40,588 nucleotides of DNA from Gammaproteobacteria bacterium (GTDB lineage Bacteria; Pseudomonadota; Gammaproteobacteria; JAADGQ01): NCBI GenBank assembly GCA_013152295.1, contig JAADGQ010000045.1, forward strand, positions 1 through 40,588. Direction: 5' to 3'. Made by a program: the position numbers and the translations under genes. This document shows, piece by piece, positions 1 to 6,647 of this stretch. Below the pieces are notes generated by a model that was not told the origin of the DNA, ran no database searches, and saw nothing but the letters and a program-made list of their open reading frames with translations. Each line of letters opens with the position of its first letter. The stretch's first letter is position 1.

Positions 1-1
1 C

Positions 2-1816
2 GCTCACGCACCTCTGATTCACTGCAGCGACGGCAACCTGCACGCAGCAACCGAGATCTACGACCCGCGCCAGGCAGAGATCAGCGCCATACTCGGCGAG
101 GGAGCAGCGTTCCCTCTGCGTTCAACTTATGAGCAAGGTGAGGCACACTGGCTCACTTTTTTCGCTGAGCTGGGCATGTCCGCCACGCCACGAGCGGAAG
201 ACCTCATCAAGACCATCGACAACCTCATTGACGACGCCCGCAGCGAATGCAGCACAACGATCAAGCAGCGCCTGCAGCGCCTGTTTAGCTATCTGGATGA
301 ACATTGGGAAACATGGCATAACGCCACCATTCATAATCCACCGGAAGGCGGCAAAAGCACGTCACTGATTGAAGCGCTGTCGCGACGCGCGTGGCTTCCT
401 GCCATTCAGAGCGGAGAGCGCTATCCGGGATTCATCGCGCCGCCCGATCGACTCTACCGTCCAGCCGAGATCTACCCTCCAGCGCTCGGCAATCTGGTCG
501 CGAGCCAGCAGCCCGTGGCGGCTCTCTGTGCACCATCGGATGCGATTATCGAGGCGCTGCAGTTTGCCACGAAAGCGACCATCGACACCGTCAGCCGACA
601 CTTTGATCAACTACTGGAGCTCGCCAACCAAAAACAGGATAGTGGTGGTAGCAGTGCCACTGAAAATATTGAAAAAGCACTGACGACTGTCTACCAATAT
701 TTTGGTGCCATACAAGACGATGAAACGCTGGATAAACTAAAAGCACGTTATCAGGACAAACCGTGCATCTGGCACCCTGTCCAACAGCAGCTCTGGGTAC
801 CCAAACATACCTTTAAAACGCCGGTTGCCTTTTTCGAACCCCGGCGCACAGATCTGCGCGCTGAAGACCCTGACCACGATCGTGGTATTGCAGCACTCGG
901 ACGCCGCAAAGCACCATCAATCGAAGATTACATCGAGTTTCTGCAAGAGAGTCAGAACACGCACGGCAATGAGCCACTCTGCGACAGCGAAAGCCGGCAA
1001 GTGTTGCAGGTACTTCACCACCTCGGCACAGACCTGATCCAGCAGCATCGCTCCGTCGCGCTCAATCGGCTGGTGGTCTTGAGCGCTGCAAACAGGCTGG
1101 TCTCCGCCGCTGCCGGCTACATCGCTGATGCACCGTGGTATGAAAGCCGTTTTAGCAGCGAACAGGTACACTTGCTTCACAGCGAAACAGAATACAACCT
1201 GATCAAAGCAGCAAATCTCAAGCGGTTATCACAGCATGTTATTGAAAAACTGATTGATCGCCCCACTCCGTCAGAAAATGCGGTGCTGTCACAGCTTTGC
1301 GAAAAATGGCAGGATACAATACGCAGTCTTGAGTTCCGCGCAGGCCTGATTCGCCTGATCCGCCACCGCCATGGCTTCGACCAGTGCTACGAACTTAACT
1401 GGTTGCCTGAACTGTCAGTCGTTGCGGTGCAATCCATTCATGCCGAATTCTGGATGAGCGACCCGATAGAGCAGCGCCAGATTCTGGTCGGCGTCGGCGA
1501 ATCCGAATATTACCTGGATAGTGATGCAAGAGTGATCTATATGAGGGGTCAGGCTACAGACCTGATGAGCAATTTTCTCGCCAGGGCGATCAACCAACGC
1601 TTGGGCGCCCAGCAGCTTGAGGATCTTGCACCTCTTGTCGTTATACTAAACACGCCGCGCCAATACACTCAGGATGTACTCACCCAATTTCGTATTTCAC
1701 GTTATGAAAATGAAGTTATGGACGTTAACTTCCCGGAGAACGCTGAAACCGACTCTTCTTTTGAAGAGGACTTGATAAAGGAGTCGAACAATCTGAATAG
1801 GCCCGACGTAGACTAG
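2..1816 (+). CDS. Sacsin-like (Hsp90/GHKL-associated) large protein, C-terminal 604 residues only
   Basis: The reading frame is open from base 2 and runs into an internal ATG at 176, so the true start lies left of the window; the ATG is not a credible start. The first ~59 visible residues have the sacsin-repeat pattern: a short strand, an 'EIYDP' element, a conserved 'FP...Y' and 'L..F..LGM'. A second such unit follows at about visible residues 127-170 (RAWLP...LYRPAEIYPP), and a third element 'CIWHP....LWVP' lies at about 255-267. In the sacsin family these repeats follow an N-terminal Hsp90-type (GHKL) ATPase domain, which is expected upstream but cannot be seen. The tail (visible ~490-604) is acidic and ends without a DUF3883 nuclease-like domain. 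Such proteins occur in bacteria as chaperone-like or conflict-system ATPases; the function here is unknown. A roadblock and a protoglobin gene follow on the same strand. The family call rests on motif recognition only. Confidence 0.6.
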   Translation, partial: AHAPLIHCSDGNLHAATEIYDPRQAEISAILGEGAAFPLRSTYEQGEAHWLTFFAELGMSATPRAEDLIKTIDNLIDDARSECSTTIKQRLQRLFSYLDEHWETWHNATIHNPPEGGKSTSLIEALSRRAWLPAIQSGERYPGFIAPPDRLYRPAEIYPPALGNLVASQQPVAALCAPSDAIIEALQFATKATIDTVSRHFDQLLELANQKQDSGGSSATENIEKALTTVYQYFGAIQDDETLDKLKARYQDKPCIWHPVQQQLWVPKHTFKTPVAFFEPRRTDLRAEDPDHDRGIAALGRRKAPSIEDYIEFLQESQNTHGNEPLCDSESRQVLQVLHHLGTDLIQQHRSVALNRLVVLSAANRLVSAAAGYIADAPWYESRFSSEQVHLLHSETEYNLIKAANLKRLSQHVIEKLIDRPTPSENAVLSQLCEKWQDTIRSLEFRAGLIRLIRHRHGFDQCYELNWLPELSVVAVQSIHAEFWMSDPIEQRQILVGVGESEYYLDSDARVIYMRGQATDLMSNFLARAINQRLGAQQLEDLAPLVVILNTPRQYTQDVLTQFRISRYENEVMDVNFPENAETDSSFEEDLIKESNNLNRPDVD

Positions 1817-1847
1817 CGTCAGCTTAGTATACCAAGCCCAAACACCC

Positions 1848-1861
1848 GGGGAGTACTCCCC
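1848..1861. promoter_or_regulatory. Perfect 14-bp palindrome upstream of the roadblock gene
   Basis: GGGGAGTACTCCCC is exactly self-complementary. It lies 31 bases after the sacsin-like stop codon and 68 bases before the roadblock start. The symmetry suggests a dimeric-regulator operator or a small hairpin with an AGTACT loop. No T-run follows, so it is not an intrinsic terminator. The binding protein is unknown. Confidence 0.35.
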
Positions 1862-1929
1862 ACCCAAAGAGGTTCTTCGCTATTCCAAGCTTGAGCCACA
1901 CATATCCACTTAAAAAAAGGTAAATCACA

Positions 1930-2292
1930 ATGGCTAGATCCAATAAAAATCTTAACGAAATCCTCGACGAACTCTCCAAAACCAACAACGTCAATATTGT
2001 CGCTGTTGTCGGCCGGGATGGTTTCGTTATCGACAGCGCAGGCTCAACAAATATCGACATGGACGGCCTAGGCGCCATGGTTGCAACCTCCATAGGTACA
2101 TCAGAGAGCCTCGGCGGTGAATTCGCATTAGGTGAACTGTCTCAATATCTGGTTGAGTACAGCAGCGGTAAAATCATCATGGCTACTGTCGGAAATGACA
2201 TCCTTGCAGTTATTACCGATACCGATGCGGTGATTGGCGCCATTCGCTACGCGATCAAAAAGATCATTGGTGAGGTTGAAAAGGCGCTTTAA
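1930..2292 (+). CDS. Roadblock/LC7 domain protein (MglB-like fold)
   Basis: This 120-residue protein is a single roadblock/LC7 domain. It has an N-terminal helix (LNEILDEL), then 'VNIVAVVGRDGFVIDS', the typical first strands of the fold. The middle is Gly/Ser-rich (about residues 45-62) and it ends with an amphipathic helix (IRYAIKKIIGEVEKAL). Family members form homodimers that act as scaffolds or GTPase-activating partners for Ras-like GTPases, for example MglB for MglA, and they also occur in GHKL-ATPase conservons of actinobacteria. No Ras-like GTPase is visible in this window. The start ATG has an AAGG ribosome-binding site about 9 bases upstream. The gene lies 113 bases after the sacsin-like gene and 197 bases before the protoglobin gene, all on the same strand. 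Cytoplasmic, since no signal or membrane segment is seen. The domain call is strong; the partner is unknown. Confidence 0.85.
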   Translation: MARSNKNLNEILDELSKTNNVNIVAVVGRDGFVIDSAGSTNIDMDGLGAMVATSIGTSESLGGEFALGELSQYLVEYSSGKIIMATVGNDILAVITDTDAVIGAIRYAIKKIIGEVEKAL

Positions 2293-2341
2293 TCCCGTAG
2301 ACTCAATATCGTCGCGGGGTGGCTCGCCGACTGTGAACTGT

Positions 2342-2378
2342 GCTTAAGTTTAAGATGTATGCGCAAGCTAAACTTAGC
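2342..2378 (+). repeat. Inverted repeat in the roadblock-protoglobin spacer
   Basis: TAAGTTT (2345-2351) and AAACTTA (2370-2376) are exact inverted copies around an 18-base loop. The match extends outward to GC on both sides with one bulged T on the left arm. No U-tract follows, so it is more likely an operator or an mRNA structure than a terminator. A short GCGG-A-CCGC dyad abuts it at 2377-2385. Confidence 0.35.
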
Positions 2379-2465
2379 GGACCGCCTGTACGCACACTGT
2401 TTCTCTGCATAGATCGCGGCGACACCCTCATATATCCCAATAAAACCCCGACAAAAGTTTTATGT

Positions 2466-2475
2466 CCCCCCCCCC
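2466..2475 (+). repeat. Homopolymeric C10 tract next to the protoglobin ribosome-binding site
   Basis: Ten consecutive C's end one base before the Shine-Dalgarno of the protoglobin gene. Homopolymer C/G runs of this length are prone to slipped-strand length change. Here such a change would alter leader length or promoter-to-SD geometry, not the reading frame. Confidence 0.6.
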
Positions 2476-2484
2476 TAAGGAGGT
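2476..2484 (+). promoter_or_regulatory. Perfect 9-base Shine-Dalgarno of the protoglobin gene
   Basis: TAAGGAGGT is fully complementary to the 3' end of 16S rRNA and lies 5 bases before the ATG at 2490. It fixes the start and predicts strong translation. It is the strongest ribosome-binding site noticed in the window. Confidence 0.85.
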
Positions 2485-2489
2485 AATAA

Positions 2490-3065
2490 ATGTCCATCAA
2501 GGCGACTGAACTCTTCGAATTAATCTCTACGCTGATCGATTACAACGATGAGGATTGGGCGATACTAAAAGAAGAGGGGCCTCAAATAACACAATGGGCC
2601 CCAGAGTTAGTGAGCGTATTTTACGACACACTTTACGGCTTGGAAGAGACCAAAAATATCTTCTGCGAGGGAGAACGACCCAAACTCGAGAAGACGCTAG
2701 AAGACTGGATCGCCAGCATCATTGCCGGTGACAAAGGGTCAGAGTTCTGGGAGCACCAGTGGCTGATCGCACTGCTTCACGTGCAGCGTGGCGTGAGAAA
2801 CCTCTACATGCTGGGCATCATGAACCGTGTACAACAGGTCATACTCGCAAAATGCATGGAGAGCTACGATCAAGACAAAGCACATCGCGTTTTCAGTGCA
2901 TTCCTGAGAATTTCAGGCGCGGTGTCGGCGTTGATCGCTGAGTGTTACGACGAAGTGATTGAGTTAAGCACCACCGAGGGGCTCTCCAAGGTTGGCGTCA
3001 ATCCAGCACTGTTAACCCGCATCAAAGCGATGCAGATTAAAAAAATGCTGCAAGAAGCGCGTTAG
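2490..3065 (+). CDS. Stand-alone protoglobin (haem-binding globin of the globin-coupled-sensor family)
   Basis: The 191-residue length matches single-domain protoglobins (about 190-200 residues). The helical pattern and the central segment 'LIALLHVQRGVRNLYMLG' fit the protoglobin/globin-coupled-sensor E-F region. His97 in that segment is the candidate proximal haem ligand. No output domain (methyl-accepting, GGDEF or kinase) is attached, so any signal must pass through partners. Family members bind O2, CO or NO. The gene ends a same-strand trio with the sacsin-like and roadblock genes and converges on prmA 60 bases downstream. The start is fixed by the perfect Shine-Dalgarno. Cytoplasmic. A haem sensor or gas-scavenging role is inferred from the family; nothing in the sequence names the ligand. 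Confidence 0.8.
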   Translation: MSIKATELFELISTLIDYNDEDWAILKEEGPQITQWAPELVSVFYDTLYGLEETKNIFCEGERPKLEKTLEDWIASIIAGDKGSEFWEHQWLIALLHVQRGVRNLYMLGIMNRVQQVILAKCMESYDQDKAHRVFSAFLRISGAVSALIAECYDEVIELSTTEGLSKVGVNPALLTRIKAMQIKKMLQEAR

Positions 3066-3067
3066 CC

Positions 3068-3088
3068 CGTGGGAAACTGCAGCCCACG
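3068..3088 (+). terminator. Short hairpin after the protoglobin gene
   Basis: CGTGGG (3068-3073) pairs with CCCACG (3083-3088) over a 9-base loop, directly after the stop codon. There is no T-run after it, so it could be a weak or Rho-assisted 3' end or just an mRNA-stabilising stem. Confidence 0.3.
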
Positions 3089-3101
3089 CCATCATACAAA
3101 G

Positions 3102-3150
3102 AAAAAACTGAGGAGAGGAGGAGGGCTAGTGCGCTTTGCGCAAGCCCTCC
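3102..3150 (-). terminator. Long hairpin over the prmA stop codon with a distal U-run
   Basis: Read on the minus strand, GGAGGGCT+TGCGC pairs with GCGCA+AGCCCTCC (3120-3150). The loop is AAA and two bases (CT) are bulged, giving a 13-bp stem that contains the prmA stop codon. A run of six U's follows about 12 bases later (3107-3102). The gap makes it non-canonical, but it sits where the aroQ-accB-accC-prmA transcript should end. Confidence 0.4.
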
Positions 3151-4010
3151 AGCCGTATCCACCCGGCGTTGCTTACCACAGATAGCTGCTCGAACTGTTT
3201 GTCGTATACCTCTTTCACTGGCGCAGCCTGTTCCGTCAGCAGGCCAGAGAGAATCAGTCGACCATGGGCAGGGAGTAGGGTAGCAAAACGCGGTGCCAAT
3301 TCAATCAATGGTCCCGACAAAATATTCGCCAACAAAAGGTCACAGCGCGTCACTGAAAGTTGCTCCGGCAGACAGACCGTCAAACAACCATCAACACCAT
3401 TCTGCCGCGCATTGTCCTGCGTCGCCAACAGTGCTTGGGGATCGTGGTCTACCGCCCACACATGTTTGGCACCTAGCATGAGTGCCGCAATCGCCAACAC
3501 CCCTGAGCCACAGCCATAGTCGATCACGTCGTGTCCTTCCACATCAGCACGAGCCAACCACTGAAGGCAGAGCGCGGTGGTTGGATGCGTGCCAGTACCA
3601 AAGGCCAGTCCGGGATCGAGAAAAATATTAATCGCCCCACTGCGGGGAGGCTTACTCCAACGCGGACAGATCCATAAATCCGCCCCGAAATGCATCGGTT
3701 TAAAGTCAGCCTTCCATTTATTCACCCAGTCATCATCGTCCAATGCAGCAACACTGAAACCAAGCAGCTCAGACACCTCAAGGCCACTGCACAGCTGATC
3801 TGCCACTGCACTGATATCAGCAGCACCATCGAACAGTGCCGTCACCCGGATGTGACGCCAATAAGTTTCGCTACCAACGGGAGGTTCGTAGACGGGGTCA
3901 TCACCAAGATCTTGCAGCGTCACTGCAGCGGCACCCAACTCATCCAAAAGATCCGATATCAGAGTGGCGTTATCTGGCGTGGCCTCCAGACTGAGTTGCA
4001 ACCAAGTCAT
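3126..4010 (-). CDS. prmA: Ribosomal protein L11 methyltransferase PrmA
   Basis: PrmA uses S-adenosylmethionine to methylate ribosomal protein L11 in the cytoplasm. The protein begins MTWLQLSLEATPDNA, the typical PrmA N-terminus (L11-recognition domain, about residues 1-100). The methyltransferase domain carries the SAM-binding motif 'VIDYGCGSGVLAIAAL', and 'FGTGTHPTT' precedes it. The ATG at 4010 gives 294 residues, as in E. coli PrmA; the frame stays open upstream to 4055, but that extension has no homologous character. It lies 79 bases downstream of accC and is probably the last gene of the aroQ-accB-accC-prmA transcript, a common gammaproteobacterial arrangement. It converges with the protoglobin gene. 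Confidence 0.95.
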   Translation of the reverse strand: MTWLQLSLEATPDNATLISDLLDELGAAAVTLQDLGDDPVYEPPVGSETYWRHIRVTALFDGAADISAVADQLCSGLEVSELLGFSVAALDDDDWVNKWKADFKPMHFGADLWICPRWSKPPRSGAINIFLDPGLAFGTGTHPTTALCLQWLARADVEGHDVIDYGCGSGVLAIAALMLGAKHVWAVDHDPQALLATQDNARQNGVDGCLTVCLPEQLSVTRCDLLLANILSGPLIELAPRFATLLPAHGRLILSGLLTEQAAPVKEVYDKQFEQLSVVSNAGWIRLEGLRKAH

Positions 4011-4089
4011 GGTCGTTATCGTTAAAGGTGAACAGGTTCGTTTACGGCACCACAAATAACGTGGCAGACCAATTGCGGCGCGGACACGC

Positions 4090-5433
4090 TTACTTCAAAC
4101 CCAGCTTCTTTTCCAAATAGTGGATACTGACGCCACCGTTTTTGAAAGCTGAGTCGAGCAATATATCCTGATGCAGGGCTGTGTTGGTCTTGATCCCTTC
4201 GATAACGAACTCACTAAGAGCCGTGCGCATGCGCGCCATCGCGGTAACACGAGACTCACCATGAGTGATCAGCTTGCCAATCATCGAGTCGTAGTGAGGC
4301 GGCACAACATACCCATTATAGATGTGCGAATCGACGCGCACGCCCGGACCACCCGGCGGATGATACTGGCTGATGGCCCCAGGGGAAGGCACAAAAGTTT
4401 TAGGGTCTTCTGCGTTGATGCGGCACTCCATGGCATGGCCGTTGATAACTACATCATCCTGACTAAAACTCAACGGCTCTCCAGCGGCAATATTCAACTG
4501 CTCACGCACAATATCAATGCCAGTCACCAGCTCGGTCACGGGATGCTCTACTTGCAGCCGAGTGTTCATCTCGATGAAATAAAACTCACCGTTTTCATAT
4601 AAAAATTCGAAAGTGCCAACACCCAAATAACCAATTTGACGACATGCATCAGCACAGCGCTTGCCCATTTTGCTACGCACTTCATCACTAATGCCTGGCG
4701 CAGGCGCCTCTTCAATAATTTTCTGATGGCGGCGTTGTACGGAGCAATCGCGCTCACCCAGATGAATCGCGTTGCCATGGCTGTCGGCCATCACCTGAAA
4801 CTCTACATGGCGCGGATTCTCCAGAAACTTCTCCATGTAAACCGTAGCGTTGTTAAACGCATTATGCGCTTCTGTACGAGTCAAAGAGATCGCGCTGGAT
4901 AGCGCCGCCTCACTATGTACAACCCGCATCCCCCTACCACCACCGCCGCCAGCGGCTTTGATAATAACCGGGTAGCCAATCTCACGTGCCAGCGCAATAT
5001 TTTTTTCAACCACTTCACCCAACGGCCCGTCCGAACCTGGCACACACGGCACACCCGCTGCCTTCATTGTTTTAATGGCCGAAATTTTATCCCCCATCAA
5101 GCGGATCGTCTCTGCGCGCGGACCAATGAAGGTGAAACCACTCTGCTCGACACGCTCGGCAAAATCAGCATTTTCCGATAAAAAGCCATAACCAGGGTGA
5201 ATGGCGACCGCATCGGTTACTTCGGCTGCACTGATCAGTGCAGGTATGTTGAGATAGCTATCGGTGGACGGGGGCGGACCTATGCAGACCGACTCGTCAG
5301 CCAGCCGCACATGCTTCAACTCCCGATCTGCAGTGGAGTGAACAGCAACTGTTTTAATGCCCAATTCGCGGCACGCACGCAAAATACGTAGCGCAATTTC
5401 ACCGCGATTGGCAATGACGATTTTTTCAAACAT
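4090..5433 (-). CDS. accC: Acetyl-CoA carboxylase, biotin carboxylase subunit
   Basis: AccC uses ATP and bicarbonate to carboxylate the biotin on AccB, the first half-reaction of malonyl-CoA synthesis. The 447 residues match the family. Visible motifs are the N-terminal '[14 protein letters not shown]', the ATP-grasp glycine-rich loop (residues 162-169, GGGGGRGM), and '[16 protein letters not shown]' with the catalytic and metal-binding residues. It starts 102 bases after accB; nothing else was recognised in that gap. Cytoplasmic, working with AccB and the AccA/AccD carboxyltransferase, which is not in this window. Confidence 0.97.
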   Translation of the reverse strand: MFEKIVIANRGEIALRILRACRELGIKTVAVHSTADRELKHVRLADESVCIGPPPSTDSYLNIPALISAAEVTDAVAIHPGYGFLSENADFAERVEQSGFTFIGPRAETIRLMGDKISAIKTMKAAGVPCVPGSDGPLGEVVEKNIALAREIGYPVIIKAAGGGGGRGMRVVHSEAALSSAISLTRTEAHNAFNNATVYMEKFLENPRHVEFQVMADSHGNAIHLGERDCSVQRRHQKIIEEAPAPGISDEVRSKMGKRCADACRQIGYLGVGTFEFLYENGEFYFIEMNTRLQVEHPVTELVTGIDIVREQLNIAAGEPLSFSQDDVVINGHAMECRINAEDPKTFVPSPGAISQYHPPGGPGVRVDSHIYNGYVVPPHYDSMIGKLITHGESRVTAMARMRTALSEFVIEGIKTNTALHQDILLDSAFKNGGVSIHYLEKKLGLK

Positions 5434-5535
5434 CGAAGGGGTGCTCCGTTGATTCGACAGAACAGAAAAATAGGCCGGGGATGACTAGATGACGCGCCTC
5501 TGTTCCAAGCAAGTCAACAGAGGCTTCATACAAGG

Positions 5536-5988
5536 CTACTCTATAGCGAACATCGGCTCGCCGTACTCAACCGGCTGACCATTTTCCACCAAGATTGCCG
5601 TCACAACGCCCGCTTTGTCAGAGTCGATCTGATTCAAAATTTTCATCGCTTCAACAATACACAGCGTATCGCCAACATTAACGCGTTGACCCACACTAAC
5701 AAACGGCTTGGCGCCCGGAGAGGGGGCGAGATAGAAGGTTCCAATAATCGGTGCAGTAATGATGTGCCCATCTGGAATAGCCGCCGCCGTCGCAGCTTCA
5801 TCAGCAGCTGCAGGAACCGGCGAAACCGTATTTTCCGCATATGCCACGGGTGCAGAAGCAACCACCTGCGGCGCAAGTTGGCTGTAGCGGCTGATGCGTA
5901 TCGAATCATCACCCTCGTGGATCTCAATCTCGGCGAGCTCGGATCCGTCCAGCATTTCAATCAGTTGTTTTACCTTGTCAATATCCAT
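5536..5988 (-). CDS. accB: Acetyl-CoA carboxylase biotin carboxyl carrier protein
   Basis: AccB carries the biotin that shuttles CO2 between biotin carboxylase and carboxyltransferase. The C-terminal biotinyl domain has '[12 protein letters not shown]', with the biotinylated lysine at residue 116. An Ala/Pro/Val-rich linker (about residues 40-75) joins it to the N-terminal '[18 protein letters not shown]' segment. I chose the ATG at 5988 (150 residues) because MDI... matches E. coli AccB; a TTG four codons upstream (6000) is also open. No clear Shine-Dalgarno is visible. It follows aroQ by 47 bases and precedes accC. Confidence 0.96.
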   Translation of the reverse strand: MDIDKVKQLIEMLDGSELAEIEIHEGDDSIRISRYSQLAPQVVASAPVAYAENTVSPVPAAADEAATAAAIPDGHIITAPIIGTFYLAPSPGAKPFVSVGQRVNVGDTLCIVEAMKILNQIDSDKAGVVTAILVENGQPVEYGEPMFAIE

Positions 5989-6035
5989 CAAAAATACCAA
6001 TCAATTTTTAAGAAAACCAGCAACTTCTAACGGGG

Positions 6036-6494
6036 TCAGTCCTGTCCAGCCGATGCGTTCGACAAATAACGAACTGCTGCAGCCAGAGCCAGCTCATAGC
6101 CTTGAGCCCCCAGCCCACAAATCACGCCTAACGCCACGTCAGAAAAATATGAGTGATGCCTAAAAGATTCTCGGCCATGGATGTTAGACAAGTGTACTTC
6201 GATAAATGGAATTTGAGTGGCGCTTAACGCGTCACGCAACGCAATGCTTGTATGGGTAAATGCCGCCGGATTGATAATAATAAAAGCCGTCGAATCCCGC
6301 CTTGCATCGTGTATACGTTCAATCAGTTCGTGCTCAGCGTTACTTTGAAAGTAACTCAATGTATGACCAGAGTCTTGCGCGTAACGCTGCAAACCGTCGT
6401 TAATCGCGTCCAGACTTTCGCGCCCATAATGGTCGGGTTCACGCTCACCCAGCAGATTCAGATTGGGTCCATTGAGCACCAGCAGTGCAGCCAT
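6036..6494 (-). CDS. aroQ: Type II 3-dehydroquinate dehydratase
   Basis: AroQ dehydrates 3-dehydroquinate to 3-dehydroshikimate in the shikimate pathway and forms a dodecamer in the cytoplasm. Signature elements are '[15 protein letters not shown]' at the N-terminus, the catalytic Tyr23 in 'HYGRES', 'INPAAFTH' and '[11 protein letters not shown]' with the active-site His. Its 152 residues are normal. It heads the aroQ-accB-accC-prmA group. A 16-bp inverted repeat lies 66 bases upstream of its start. The 153-base gap to dsbD contains that repeat and no other recognisable element. Confidence 0.96.
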   Translation of the reverse strand: MAALLVLNGPNLNLLGEREPDHYGRESLDAINDGLQRYAQDSGHTLSYFQSNAEHELIERIHDARRDSTAFIIINPAAFTHTSIALRDALSATQIPFIEVHLSNIHGRESFRHHSYFSDVALGVICGLGAQGYELALAAAVRYLSNASAGQD

Positions 6495-6559
6495 AACTTT
6501 TTAAATTCCGCTATCACGAATTCGCCCTGAACCCGGCAGCATTCCGAAAACTACAACTA

Positions 6560-6575
6560 TCTCAATTTATTGAGA
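6560..6575. promoter_or_regulatory. 16-bp inverted repeat upstream of aroQ-accBC
   Basis: TCTCAAT-TT-ATTGAGA has perfect 7-base arms around a 2-base centre. It lies 66-81 bases before the aroQ start, where a promoter or operator would be expected. No T-run follows on either strand, so an operator is more likely than a terminator. The cognate regulator is unknown. Confidence 0.4.
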
Positions 6576-6647
6576 ACTTAATCTAATCCTTCGCCACAGC
6601 CCCGGATTGTGCCCAAGGCCACGCATGATGTCTAGGGGCGCTCTCAA

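Noticed and set aside
2303-2500. Small minus-strand frame covering the roadblock-protoglobin spacer
   Set aside because: It overlaps the C10 tract and the perfect plus-strand ribosome-binding site; no own ribosome-binding site and no recognisable product.
1-3065. Left end as part of a prophage, integrative element or CRISPR locus
   Set aside because: No integrase, tRNA end, direct-repeat attachment site, spacer array or phage structural gene is visible; only the left extension could change this.
4011-4055. N-terminal extension of PrmA by 15 residues
   Set aside because: The extension has no PrmA character; the start at 4010 gives the family's usual N-terminus and length.
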